This document shows, one piece after another, positions 16,341 to 24,324 of a stretch of DNA of 64,000 nt; within the stretch, counting starts at the first letter, position 1, and every line of letters starts with the position of its first letter. Source of the stretch: Prosthecomicrobium sp. N25 (GTDB taxonomy: Bacteria; Pseudomonadota; Alphaproteobacteria; Rhizobiales; Ancalomicrobiaceae); the NCBI RefSeq assembly GCF_037203705.1, contig NZ_JBBCAT010000001.1, forward strand, positions 1,027,418-1,091,417, written 5' to 3'. The translations under genes and the position numbers were made by a program. The notes beneath the pieces were generated by a model. That model was not told the origin of the DNA and ran no database searches. It was given only the letters and a program-made list of their open reading frames with translations.

Positions 16341-19300
16341 GTGCAGACGCGGAGGCTGGGCCGGTTCGCAGCCGCGACCCTGGGCCTCTTGGCGTTCCTG
16401 CTGTGTGCGGCTCTGGCCTGGGCGGACCAGGCCCTGGCCGAGCGCCGTGTCGCGCTGGTGATCGGCAACAGCGCCTACAAGTCCATCGTCGCCCTGAAGA
16501 ACACGAGAGCCGATGCCGAGGACGTATCGAGTCTCCTGCGTGAGCTCGGCTTCGAGGTGATGACGCGCCTCGACGTCGAGCGCGCCTCGATCCCCGACGT
16601 CCTCAAGGACTTCTCCCGACTCGCGTCGGGCGCCGACGTCGCCCTCTTCTACTTCGCCGGCCACGCGCTGCAGCACCAGGGCGGCTACTTCCTGGTTCCC
16701 GTCGATGCCAAGATCGAGGACGAGATCGCGGTCCAATACGACCTGCTGCCCGCCCGCAATGTCGAAGACCTGATGGAGAAGATCCCGGGCGTCCGGATCA
16801 TGATCTTCGACGCGTGCCGCAACGACCCCTTCCAGGGCGGCACCCCCTCGAGCGCGCGGCCCTCGCCGAAGCCCGGGTCTGCGACGCGCGGCCTCACCCG
16901 CGTCGTCAACGCTCGCGGCATGGTCTCCATCTACGCCACGGCGCCGCTCGACGTGGCCGAGGACGGACGCAGCCGCAACAGCCCCTTCACGGCGGCCCTC
17001 CTGGCCCGCGCCGCCGAACCCAACGTCGACATCGTCGAGACCTTCCGGCGCGTGAGCCGCGACGTGCAGAAGCGCACGGACGGGCGCCAGGTCCCCCAGA
17101 TCACAACGACCTTGCAGGAGGAGTTCGTCCTCAGCCGCCGCGAGACGGACCTCTCCGCCTGGGCGAAGGTCCGATTCTCGAGCCGCGCCGACGACCTGCG
17201 CGACTTCGCCGCCCGCTTCCCGAACTCCGCCTTCCGCGACGAGGCCCGCTTCCGCCTCGACGTGCTCGAGCGCGAGTTGAAGGCCGGCCAGGACCGCACC
17301 TGCGCGCAGGAGGCCGAGCGCATCGACCGCCTGGTGCAGGGCGGCGACCGCCGCGGCCTCGTCGAGCTGCGCGGCGGCGTCCTCTGCCCCGCGAGCGCGG
17401 CGCGCATCGACGCGGCGGTCGCCGAGATCGACGACCGGGCCGAGCGCCAGCGGCAGGCCGAGGCGCTGGCCCGGCAGCGCCAGGAGCAGGAGGCCTGCAA
17501 CGACGCGGTCCAGAAGGTCGGCGACGCGGCCGCGGCTCGCCGGCGCGACGACCTCCAGCGCCTGAAGGCCGGTCCGCTCTGCGCCCGCGCCGCAGCCGCC
17601 GCCGACGAGGCGCTCGCCAGGCTCGACCGCCTCGCCCAGGAGGAGAAGGCGGCTGCCGAGGCCTGCGAGCGCGAGCGCACCGACATCGAGTCCGCCGTGC
17701 GCCGCCGCCAGGTGGACGACCTGCGCAAGCGCACCGTCAAGTGCCCGGCCAACCTGCCCCTGCTCGCCGCCGGCCTCGACGCGGTGGTCCGCCAGCTCGA
17801 CGACGAGGCGCGCCAGCGCCAGGCCGAGCAGACCCGCAAGGCCTGCGAGGATGCGCAGCGCCGGGTCGCCGACTTCCAGGCGAGCCGGGCCAAGGGCGCG
17901 CTGGCGGGCCTGCGCAACGGCCAGGTCTGCGAGGAGGCCCAGCAGGCCGCCGCCGCAGCGCTGGCCGCCATCGCGGGCCAGGAGGCCAAGGAGATCTGCG
18001 ACGCCGCGCTCGCCCGGATCGAGAGCGCCCGCGCCGGCCGCCGCAAGGGGGAGCTGACGGCGCTCCGCGCAGCTGCGCCCTGCGATCCCGCCCAGCAGGC
18101 CGCCGCCGCCGCCGTCGCCTCGCTCGAGGAGGCCGAGAAGGCGGAGGCCGCCGCGCTCGAGGCCGCCTGCCTGGAGGACCTCCGCGCGCTCGCCGCCATC
18201 CCGTCCGGCCGCCCGGCCGACGTCGAGGCCTTCCTCAAGACCCCGCGCTGCCCGGAGGCGCGCCGCCGCGGCGAGTTCGCCCTGGCCGAGGCCGGCAAGG
18301 TGGTCGCCGAGGCCAAGGCTCGGCAGGAGAAATGCCGCGAGGAGGGTGTCCGCATCGACGCGGCGATCCGCGCCGCCCGCCTGGACGAACTGGCCGCCCT
18401 GCGCCCGCGGATGGACTGCCCGGAGAACATGGACCGGCTTGCCCGCGCCATCGACGACGGGCAGAAGCTCTGCGCCGCGCGTCTCGACGGGATCCGCCGG
18501 GCCGAGGCCGACAACCGCCGCGACGACCTCCAGGAGGCCCGCCGCGCGCCGGACGTCGCCCGCTGCCCGGACGCGGTGGCGGCCGTCGACCAGGCGCTGC
18601 GCAACCTCGATGCGCGGGCCGCCGAGGCGCAGGCCCGGGTCTGCCGCGAGGAGGCCGCGACGGTCGACCGGCTCGCGGGCCAGCCCGCCGCGCGCGACCT
18701 GGAGGCGCTCCGGTCCGGCGCCCGCTGCCCCGATACCGCGCGTCTCGTCGAGGCGGCCACCGCCAGGCTCGCCGAAGCGGCGAACGCCCGCCAGCGTTGC
18801 GCGGAGGAACGGGCCGACCTCGCCCGGGCCGCCGCCGAGGATCGCCGCGCCGACCTGTCTGCCAAGGCCGAGCGTGCCGCCTGTCCGGACGTCCGGACCG
18901 AGGCGCTGGCGGCGCTGCGCGCGCTCGACGACCGCACCGCCCGCCGCTGCGCCCAGGAGCTCGCCGAACTGACCGCCCTCGACCCGGGCCGGCCGGCGGA
19001 GATCCAGGCCGCCGTCAACCGCTTCCAGTGCCCGGACGTCCGCCAGCGCGGCACCATCCTGGTCGCGAGCGCCGCCCAGCAGGTCTGCACCCGCGAGAAG
19101 GCGTCCCTCGAGGAGCAGAAGCTGCAGGTCCGCAGCGAGGCCGATCTCGACCGGCTGCGCGCCTTCGTGCGCGGCGCCCAGTGCCCCGAAATCCGGGAGG
19201 TCAACGTCGCCGCCCTCACGGTGCCGGCGCCGGAAGCGCCGCGGGCGCCCGAGCCGCAGCCGGTCGCCCCCGCACCCCCGCCCGAGCCGAGCCGGAAGGA

Positions 19301-19733
19301 ACTGGTCGCCCGCGCCCGCGACGGTCTCCTCGAGGCGGGCTGCCTGAAGCGCGGCGAGCGCTCCGACAAGGACGTCGAGGACGGTATCCGCGAGTTCTAC
19401 GGGGCCACGCGCCGGGGCCGCTGGGACGGCGCGATCACCGTCAAGCTCGTCGAGGAGATCGAGGACGCCGACAAGGGCACCTGCAGCCTCGCGCCGCCCG
19501 CCGCCCCCAAGGTGGACGTCCGGCCGCCGAAGCGCGACGAGGCCGAGAAGGACCAGAAGGGCCGGCGGAGCGGCCCGCGTATCGCCCGTCCGGAGCCCGA
19601 GGAGCCGACGCGCCCGCGCCCCGAACCCCGCGCCGAGCCGCGCCAGACCCAGCCCCGTCCCGCGCCGGCCCAGCCGGTCCGTCCGGCCGCCCCCGCGCAG
19701 CGAGGCCCGGCGCCCGTCGTGATCATCAATTGA
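16341..19733 (+). CDS. Exported caspase-family (peptidase C14) protein with twelve Cys-pair helical repeats
   Basis: About 1130 residues from the GTG at 16341 (GTG at 16320 is an alternative). The N-terminal signal peptide is RRLGRFAAATLGLLAFLLCA, cleavage near AWA. Residues about 34-265 form a caspase fold (RRVALVIGNSAYKSI). The catalytic dyad is intact: His108 in FYFAGHALQ and Cys159 in IFDACRNDP. Residues about 321-950 are twelve charged helical repeats, each with two cysteines 25-31 residues apart. A C-terminal module around LLEAGCLKRGE resembles a divergent peptidoglycan-binding repeat, followed by a Pro/Arg-rich tail. Caspase-like prokaryotic proteases cleave after basic or acidic residues; the substrate here is unknown. 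It lies between the autotransporter and an IalB-family gene, 0.7 kb from the T6SS ATPase gene. Confidence 0.85.
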   Translation: MQTRRLGRFAAATLGLLAFLLCAALAWADQALAERRVALVIGNSAYKSIVALKNTRADAEDVSSLLRELGFEVMTRLDVERASIPDVLKDFSRLASGADVALFYFAGHALQHQGGYFLVPVDAKIEDEIAVQYDLLPARNVEDLMEKIPGVRIMIFDACRNDPFQGGTPSSARPSPKPGSATRGLTRVVNARGMVSIYATAPLDVAEDGRSRNSPFTAALLARAAEPNVDIVETFRRVSRDVQKRTDGRQVPQITTTLQEEFVLSRRETDLSAWAKVRFSSRADDLRDFAARFPNSAFRDEARFRLDVLERELKAGQDRTCAQEAERIDRLVQGGDRRGLVELRGGVLCPASAARIDAAVAEIDDRAERQRQAEALARQRQEQEACNDAVQKVGDAAAARRRDDLQRLKAGPLCARAAAAADEALARLDRLAQEEKAAAEACERERTDIESAVRRRQVDDLRKRTVKCPANLPLLAAGLDAVVRQLDDEARQRQAEQTRKACEDAQRRVADFQASRAKGALAGLRNGQVCEEAQQAAAAALAAIAGQEAKEICDAALARIESARAGRRKGELTALRAAAPCDPAQQAAAAAVASLEEAEKAEAAALEAACLEDLRALAAIPSGRPADVEAFLKTPRCPEARRRGEFALAEAGKVVAEAKARQEKCREEGVRIDAAIRAARLDELAALRPRMDCPENMDRLARAIDDGQKLCAARLDGIRRAEADNRRDDLQEARRAPDVARCPDAVAAVDQALRNLDARAAEAQARVCREEAATVDRLAGQPAARDLEALRSGARCPDTARLVEAATARLAEAANARQRCAEERADLARAAAEDRRADLSAKAERAACPDVRTEALAALRALDDRTARRCAQELAELTALDPGRPAEIQAAVNRFQCPDVRQRGTILVASAAQQVCTREKASLEEQKLQVRSEADLDRLRAFVRGAQCPEIREVNVAALTVPAPEAPRAPEPQPVAPAPPPEPSRKELVARARDGLLEAGCLKRGERSDKDVEDGIREFYGATRRGRWDGAITVKLVEEIEDADKGTCSLAPPAAPKVDVRPPKRDEAEKDQKGRRSGPRIARPEPEEPTRPRPEPRAEPRQTQPRPAPAQPVRPAAPAQRGPAPVVIIN
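17301..19186 (+). repeat. Twelve Cys-pair helical repeats encoded in the caspase-like gene
   Basis: Each unit of 45-60 residues follows C-x(4-8)-hydrophobic-x(9-12)-R/D-x-L-x(4-7)-C(P). Inter-cysteine gaps, in order, are 27, 27, 25, 27, 27, 26, 27, 30, 27, 27, 26 and 31 residues. The second cysteine is usually followed by Pro and an acidic residue (CPE, CPD). In an oxidising compartment each pair could staple a helical hairpin. Confidence 0.8.
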
Positions 19734-19736
19734 CCG

Positions 19737-19750
19737 GGCAGGCTCCTGCC
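19737..19750 (+). terminator. Short hairpin after the caspase-like gene
   Basis: GGCAGG CT CCTGCC, directly after the stop codon. The stem is only six base pairs and no T-run follows, so termination is uncertain. Confidence 0.3.
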
Positions 19751-19821
19751 GGGGTGGCCGAATCCGCCGTGCTCGGCTAGCGTCGCCGCCGTGTCGGCCC
19801 GGAAGAGACGGAGACAAGACC

Positions 19822-20445
19822 TTGCAGAGACTCTCGTCGCATGGCGCGCTCGCCGCGCTGGTTTTCGCCGCCGCCGCATCCGGGGCGGAAGCCCAGCAGC
19901 CGCAGCGCCCCCCCGCGCCCGCCGCGCGGCCGGCCCAGGCGGCGCCCGCGCCCGCCGTGCCGCCCGTGGCCCCGCCCACCGCGGCCGCGCCCGTCGGCCC
20001 CGAGGACGTCGCGCGGGTTTCCACGGCCGTCTACGGCGACTGGACGCTTCGCTGCGAATCGAAGGGAAACGCCAAGGTCTGCGAGGTCACCCAGGCCCTG
20101 CAGGTCGAGGGCCAGCAGGGCCCGATCGCCCGCGTCGCCTTCGGCCGGGAAGCCGGAAAGAGCGCCTTCACGGTGGCGGTGCTCCTGCCCACGAACGTGA
20201 CCATCCCCCCGGGCGTGAAGCTCGCCCCCGCCGCCGATGAAACCGGCCTGCAGATCCCCTTCCAGCAATGCGGCCCGGGCGGCTGCATCGCCTCGACGGC
20301 CGCCTCCGACGACCTCGTCCGCCGCTTCCGCGCCCAGACCGCGACCGCCCAGCTCGGCTTCACCACCGCCGCCGGCCAGCCGATCGCCGTCAACTTCCCC
20401 ATGCGCGGCTTCGCCCAGGCCATGGACGCGCTCGCCAAGGAGTGA
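19822..20445 (+). CDS. Invasion-associated locus B (IalB) family periplasmic protein
   Basis: 207 residues. A TTG start at 19822 is preceded by CGGAG at a spacing of 8 bases. The signal peptide (HGALAALVFAAAASGAEAQ) is followed by a Pro/Ala-rich linker, then the IalB domain beginning VYGDWTLRCES with the paired cysteines (LRCES, VCEV and QQCGPGGC). The IalB family is common in Rhizobiales; in Bartonella it is linked to erythrocyte invasion, but in free-living species its role is unknown. The C-terminus is GFAQAMDALAKE, as in the family. It is convergent with clpV. Confidence 0.88.
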   Translation: MQRLSSHGALAALVFAAAASGAEAQQPQRPPAPAARPAQAAPAPAVPPVAPPTAAAPVGPEDVARVSTAVYGDWTLRCESKGNAKVCEVTQALQVEGQQGPIARVAFGREAGKSAFTVAVLLPTNVTIPPGVKLAPAADETGLQIPFQQCGPGGCIASTAASDDLVRRFRAQTATAQLGFTTAAGQPIAVNFPMRGFAQAMDALAKE

Positions 20446-20448
20446 TCC

Positions 20449-20468
20449 GGGCGGCAGGCTTCCCGCCC
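20449..20468. terminator. Possible bidirectional terminator between ialB-like gene and clpV
   Basis: GGGCGG / CCGCCC stem with an 8-base loop in the 31-base gap between convergent genes. The stem is short and there is no T-run. Confidence 0.35.
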
Positions 20469-20476
20469 CGTCGCCC

Positions 20477-23119
20477 TCACCCCCAGGCGTAGCTGAAGGC
20501 GCCGTTCTCGATGCCGACCCGGGCCTCCCGGATCTCCGTCTTGTCGAGCGAGCGCTTCAGGAACTCGCGCGAGAGCGCCGGCAGGATCGTATTGGTGATG
20601 ATGTTGTCGATCATGCGCCCGCCGGAATCCGGATCGTTGCACTGCTCCACGATGTGGTCGACCACCGCGTCGTCGTACACGAAGGCGGCGTCGTGGTTCT
20701 CGCGGATGCGCCTGCCGATGCGGTCGAGCTGGAGCCGCACGATGCCGGAGAGCATGTCGGGCGACAGCGGGTAGTAGGGGATCGGCACCAGCCGCCCGAT
20801 CAGCGCCGGCGGGAACACCTCCAGGAGCTTCGGCCGCAGCGCGCCGAGGAGCGATTCCGGATCGGGACGATGATGCGGGTCGCGCGCCAGGTCCATGATC
20901 AGGTCCGTCCCGACGTTCGAGGTCAGGATGATCAGCGTGTTCTTGAAGTCGATCTTGCGCCCGTTGCCGTCCTCCATGATCCCCTTGTCGAAGACCTGGA
21001 AGAACAGCTCGTGCACGTCCGGATGGGCCTTCTCGACCTCGTCGAGCAGGACGACGCTGTAGGGCTTGCGCCGCACCGCCTCGGTCAGCCGCCCGCCCTC
21101 GCCGTAGCCGACGTAGCCCGGAGGTGCGCCCTTCAGCGACGAGACCGTATGGGCCTCCTGGAACTCGGACATGTTGATGGTGATCATGTTGCCCTCGCCG
21201 CCGTAGAGGGCTTCGGCGAGCGCAAGGGCCGTCTCGGTCTTGCCGACGCCGGAGGGACCGCAGAGCAGGAAGACACCGATCGGCTTGTTCGGATTGTCGA
21301 GCTTCGCCCGGTTGGTCTCGATCCGCTTGGCGATGATGGCGAGCCCGTGGCTCTGGCCGATGACGCGCCTGTTGAGGATCTCGGGCAGGCGCAGGACGTT
21401 CTCGATCTCGTCCTTGACCATCCGGCCGACCGGGATGCCGGTCCAGTCCGACACCACGGAGGCGACCGCCTGCTCGTCCACATGGGCGTAGATCATGCGT
21501 CGCTCGGGGTCGATGGTCTCGAGCCGGCCGGCCTTCTCGGCGAGCGCCGCCCTGGCGCTCTCCTGCGCCTCCGCCTCGGCCTCGGGCGCCGCCACGGACT
21601 CGCGCAGCGCGCGGATCTCCTCCACCAGCGCCTTCTCGGAGGCCCATTCGGCCTCGAGCGTCTCGAGCTCGCCCCTCAGGGTGGCGAGCGCCGCGTCGAT
21701 CTCCCCGAGGCGCTCGGTCGAGACGATGCCGAGGTCCCGGTCGGCCTTGAGCGCCGCCGCTTCCGCCTCCAGCGCCGCGATCGACGCCCGCGTGTCCTCG
21801 ATCGCCGCCGGTATGGCGCTCTGGCTGATGGCGACCCGCGCCGCCGCCGTGTCGAGCAGGCTCACCGCCTTGTCGGGCAGCTGTCGGGCCGGGATGTAGC
21901 GCTTGGAGAACTCCACGGCCGCCACCACGGCCGCATCCGAGATCTTGACCTTGTGGTGCTTCTCCATCGGCCCGATCAGCCCGCGCAGCATCCGGCAACA
22001 GCGCTCCGTGTCCGGCTCGTCCACATTGACGGGCTGGAAGCGGCGTGTCAGCGCCGGGTCCTTCTCGATGTACTGGCGGTACTCCGACCAGGTCGTCGCC
22101 GCGACGGTCCGGAGCGTGCCGCGCGCCAGCGGCGGCTTCAGGAGGTTGGCGGCATCGCCGGTGCCGGCCTGGCCGCCCGCACCGATGAGCGTGTGGGCCT
22201 CGTCGATGAAGAGGACGATCGGCGTCGGCGAGGCCTGGACCTCGTCGATGACCGAGCGCAGCCGCTGCTCGAACTCGCCCTTCATGGAGGCGCCGGCCTG
22301 CATCAGGCCGATGTCGAGCGCGCAGAGCCGAACGTTGCGCAACTGCGGCGGGACGTCGCCCGACGCGATCCGCTGCGCCAGTCCCTCCACCACGGCCGTC
22401 TTGCCGACCCCCGCCTCGCCGGTCAGGATCGGGTTGTTCTGCCGCCGGCGCATGAGCACGTCGATCACCTGCCGGATCTCGTCGTCGCGGCCGAGGATCG
22501 GGTCCATGCCGCCTTCCTTGGCCTTGGCGGTCAGGTCCTGCGAGAAGCGGTCGAGCGCCGTCTGCGCCTTGCCCTTGGCGGCTTCCGCGCCGGCCGTGCC
22601 CGCCGCGGCGAGGCCGGATCCGTCCATGGGGCGCAGCGTCTCCTCCTCGGAGCCCGCCCACAGCGAACGGTGCTCGGCCGCCAGCGTGTCCGGGTTGATC
22701 TTGCCGAACTCCGGCGAGAGCGACGTGAAGGCCCGCTTCAGCTCCATGGATTTCAGCGCGCCGGTCAGCATGTGGCCGGTGCGGATCTGCGTCTCGCCGA
22801 AGAAGAGCGTGGCGTAGTGCCAGCCGCGGTCGAGAATGTCCGAGATGGCGTTGGAGACCCCCGGCATCTCGGTTTCGTTCTTGCGGAAGCCCTCGACCAC
22901 GCGGGCGACGTCGGACGTCAGCTTGGCCCGGTCGATCTTGAACTTGTCGAGGGTGAGGCCGAGGTCGGTCCGGTCCCGCTGCAGCAGGTGCAGGATCCAG
23001 TGCGCCAGCTCGACGTTGCGGTTGCCGGCGCCCTTGGCATGGCGGAGCGCCTGGAAGAAGGCGTCGTAGCCGACGCGGTTGAGCTTGCCCGTCACGGCTT
23101 CCAGGCTGATGTCCGGCAT
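20477..23119 (-). CDS. clpV: T6SS sheath-disassembly ATPase ClpV (TssH)
   Basis: 880 residues from the ATG at 23119; the frame extends upstream but MPDISLEAVTGKLNRVGYDA is the expected N-terminus and GGGGGAGTGGCC supplies the ribosome site. An N-terminal Clp-N domain (about 1-150) recognises the contracted TssB/TssC sheath. AAA1 has Walker A TGEAGVGKT near residue 235, followed by a coiled-coil M domain about 410-530. AAA2 has Walker A GPSGVGKTE near residue 620 and Walker B VVLLDEVEKAHP. It recycles contracted sheath in the cytosol. An intrinsic terminator lies between it and tssG, so it may also be transcribed separately. Confidence 0.95.
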   Translation of the reverse strand: MPDISLEAVTGKLNRVGYDAFFQALRHAKGAGNRNVELAHWILHLLQRDRTDLGLTLDKFKIDRAKLTSDVARVVEGFRKNETEMPGVSNAISDILDRGWHYATLFFGETQIRTGHMLTGALKSMELKRAFTSLSPEFGKINPDTLAAEHRSLWAGSEEETLRPMDGSGLAAAGTAGAEAAKGKAQTALDRFSQDLTAKAKEGGMDPILGRDDEIRQVIDVLMRRRQNNPILTGEAGVGKTAVVEGLAQRIASGDVPPQLRNVRLCALDIGLMQAGASMKGEFEQRLRSVIDEVQASPTPIVLFIDEAHTLIGAGGQAGTGDAANLLKPPLARGTLRTVAATTWSEYRQYIEKDPALTRRFQPVNVDEPDTERCCRMLRGLIGPMEKHHKVKISDAAVVAAVEFSKRYIPARQLPDKAVSLLDTAAARVAISQSAIPAAIEDTRASIAALEAEAAALKADRDLGIVSTERLGEIDAALATLRGELETLEAEWASEKALVEEIRALRESVAAPEAEAEAQESARAALAEKAGRLETIDPERRMIYAHVDEQAVASVVSDWTGIPVGRMVKDEIENVLRLPEILNRRVIGQSHGLAIIAKRIETNRAKLDNPNKPIGVFLLCGPSGVGKTETALALAEALYGGEGNMITINMSEFQEAHTVSSLKGAPPGYVGYGEGGRLTEAVRRKPYSVVLLDEVEKAHPDVHELFFQVFDKGIMEDGNGRKIDFKNTLIILTSNVGTDLIMDLARDPHHRPDPESLLGALRPKLLEVFPPALIGRLVPIPYYPLSPDMLSGIVRLQLDRIGRRIRENHDAAFVYDDAVVDHIVEQCNDPDSGGRMIDNIITNTILPALSREFLKRSLDKTEIREARVGIENGAFSYAWG

Positions 23120-23179
23120 GGCCACTCCCCCAATCGGCGCCCCCGGCCGAGTGAAATCCGCTTTCCCCGGGGCCGCAAA

Positions 23180-23219
23180 TGAAAACAAAGAGATCGCGCC
23201 CCGGCGGCAGGCCGGGGCG
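23180..23219 (-). terminator. Intrinsic terminator between tssG and clpV
   Basis: Directly after the tssG stop on the minus strand, an 8-base perfect stem CGCCCCGG / CCGGGGCG with a 7-base loop (23197-23219) is followed by a T-rich tract (CGATCTCTTTGTTTTC). It is the most canonical terminator in the window. Confidence 0.65.
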
Positions 23220-24254
23220 TCAGGCGAATTCCGTTTCGATCGGCTCGCCGGCGCGGGACTCGCGCACCCGCTGGGCGAGGTTGAACCGCGCCTCGGACCG
23301 CTCCCGGTCCGGGTCCTTCTCGATGTCCGGCGCCACCCAGGTGGTCCAGCCGAGGCGCCCGAAGGAGCCGAGCTTCACCGGCTTGGTATCGGCCTGCCGG
23401 ATGACCAGCTCCACGTCCCAATCGACCGCCTCGCCGAGATAGAAGAGCACCAGGTCGGCCAGCGGTTCGGCGAGCCGCCCCTGCGGCAGGACCGTCTCGA
23501 ACTCCTTGAGCGACTTCGCCGTGATCCGGACCCGGATCTTGTCGCTGACGCTGTAGAAGCTCGACCCCAGCATGACGTCGTCGCCGAGCGCCGAGTTGGC
23601 TCCCCCGAGCCGGGTCTGGTCTTCGCGCGCCACGGGCAGCCGCGAGCCCACGAATTCGTGCACGGTGGCGTCGAGGCCGATAACGCCGCGGATCAGTGCC
23701 TCGAGCCGCACCGCCGACTTGGCCGCGGGCGCCATCAGCCCGGCATGCGCGAGCTTCAGGGCGTCCGGCACCGTGTCGAGGTTCCGGTAGATGCGCGAGC
23801 CGAGGCCCACGGCCGAGCCGACATAGTCGCCGAAGCGGTCGTCCAGCGGGCGCTCGTGCTGGGCAATCGGCCGCGAGTCCGCCCAGGCACGGAAGAAGAG
23901 CTGCAGGAACCGGCTGTTGAACACGTCGAGGAAGCGCGGAAAGGCCTCGTCACGCTCCAGGAGCCAGGCATAGGCCTCCGCGTTGGTGGCGTCCGGCAGG
24001 GCGCCTTGCGGGCCGAGATAACCGAGGAACTTGATCAGGATCCGGAACCGGTCCTTGCCGTCGATGGTGGCGCGCTCGAGGTTCGACGCCGGGAATTCGA
24101 AGTAGGGGTTCTGCCCCAGGAGGACGTAGTCCTCCCGCAAGGTGGTGCTGTCGCCGATCCTCGGGCGCTCGGGGTTTCGCCCCTCCAGGATGCGCATGAC
24201 GGTGAAGAAGTCGAATCGCCACGGCTCCTGCTGGATCTCCTCGTCGAAGCTCAT
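23220..24254 (-). CDS. tssG: T6SS baseplate subunit TssG
   Basis: 344 residues. The N-terminus MSFDEEIQQEPWRFDFFTVM and the RPRIGDSTTLREDYVLLGQN segment match the TssG (ImpH/VasB) family. It forms the baseplate wedge with TssF, TssE and TssK. It follows tssF by 70 bases and has a GGGAGG ribosome site. The C-terminal LGWTTWVAPD motif near residue 306 is typical of the family. The gene is followed by an intrinsic terminator. Confidence 0.93.
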   Translation of the reverse strand: MSFDEEIQQEPWRFDFFTVMRILEGRNPERPRIGDSTTLREDYVLLGQNPYFEFPASNLERATIDGKDRFRILIKFLGYLGPQGALPDATNAEAYAWLLERDEAFPRFLDVFNSRFLQLFFRAWADSRPIAQHERPLDDRFGDYVGSAVGLGSRIYRNLDTVPDALKLAHAGLMAPAAKSAVRLEALIRGVIGLDATVHEFVGSRLPVAREDQTRLGGANSALGDDVMLGSSFYSVSDKIRVRITAKSLKEFETVLPQGRLAEPLADLVLFYLGEAVDWDVELVIRQADTKPVKLGSFGRLGWTTWVAPDIEKDPDRERSEARFNLAQRVRESRAGEPIETEFA

Positions 24255-24324
24255 GCCGGCCTCCCGGCGGGGAGGGGAGGCACCGGACCGCGTCCGGGCG
24301 GCGGCAGGACGGGCGGCGCCGCGG

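Noticed and set aside
16152-20024. Long minus-strand frame across the caspase-like gene
   Set aside because: It is antisense to a protein with an intact His/Cys dyad and twelve repeats, and has no domain of its own.
20237-23182. Long plus-strand frame across clpV
   Set aside because: It is antisense to a highly conserved ClpV ATPase and lacks recognisable domains.
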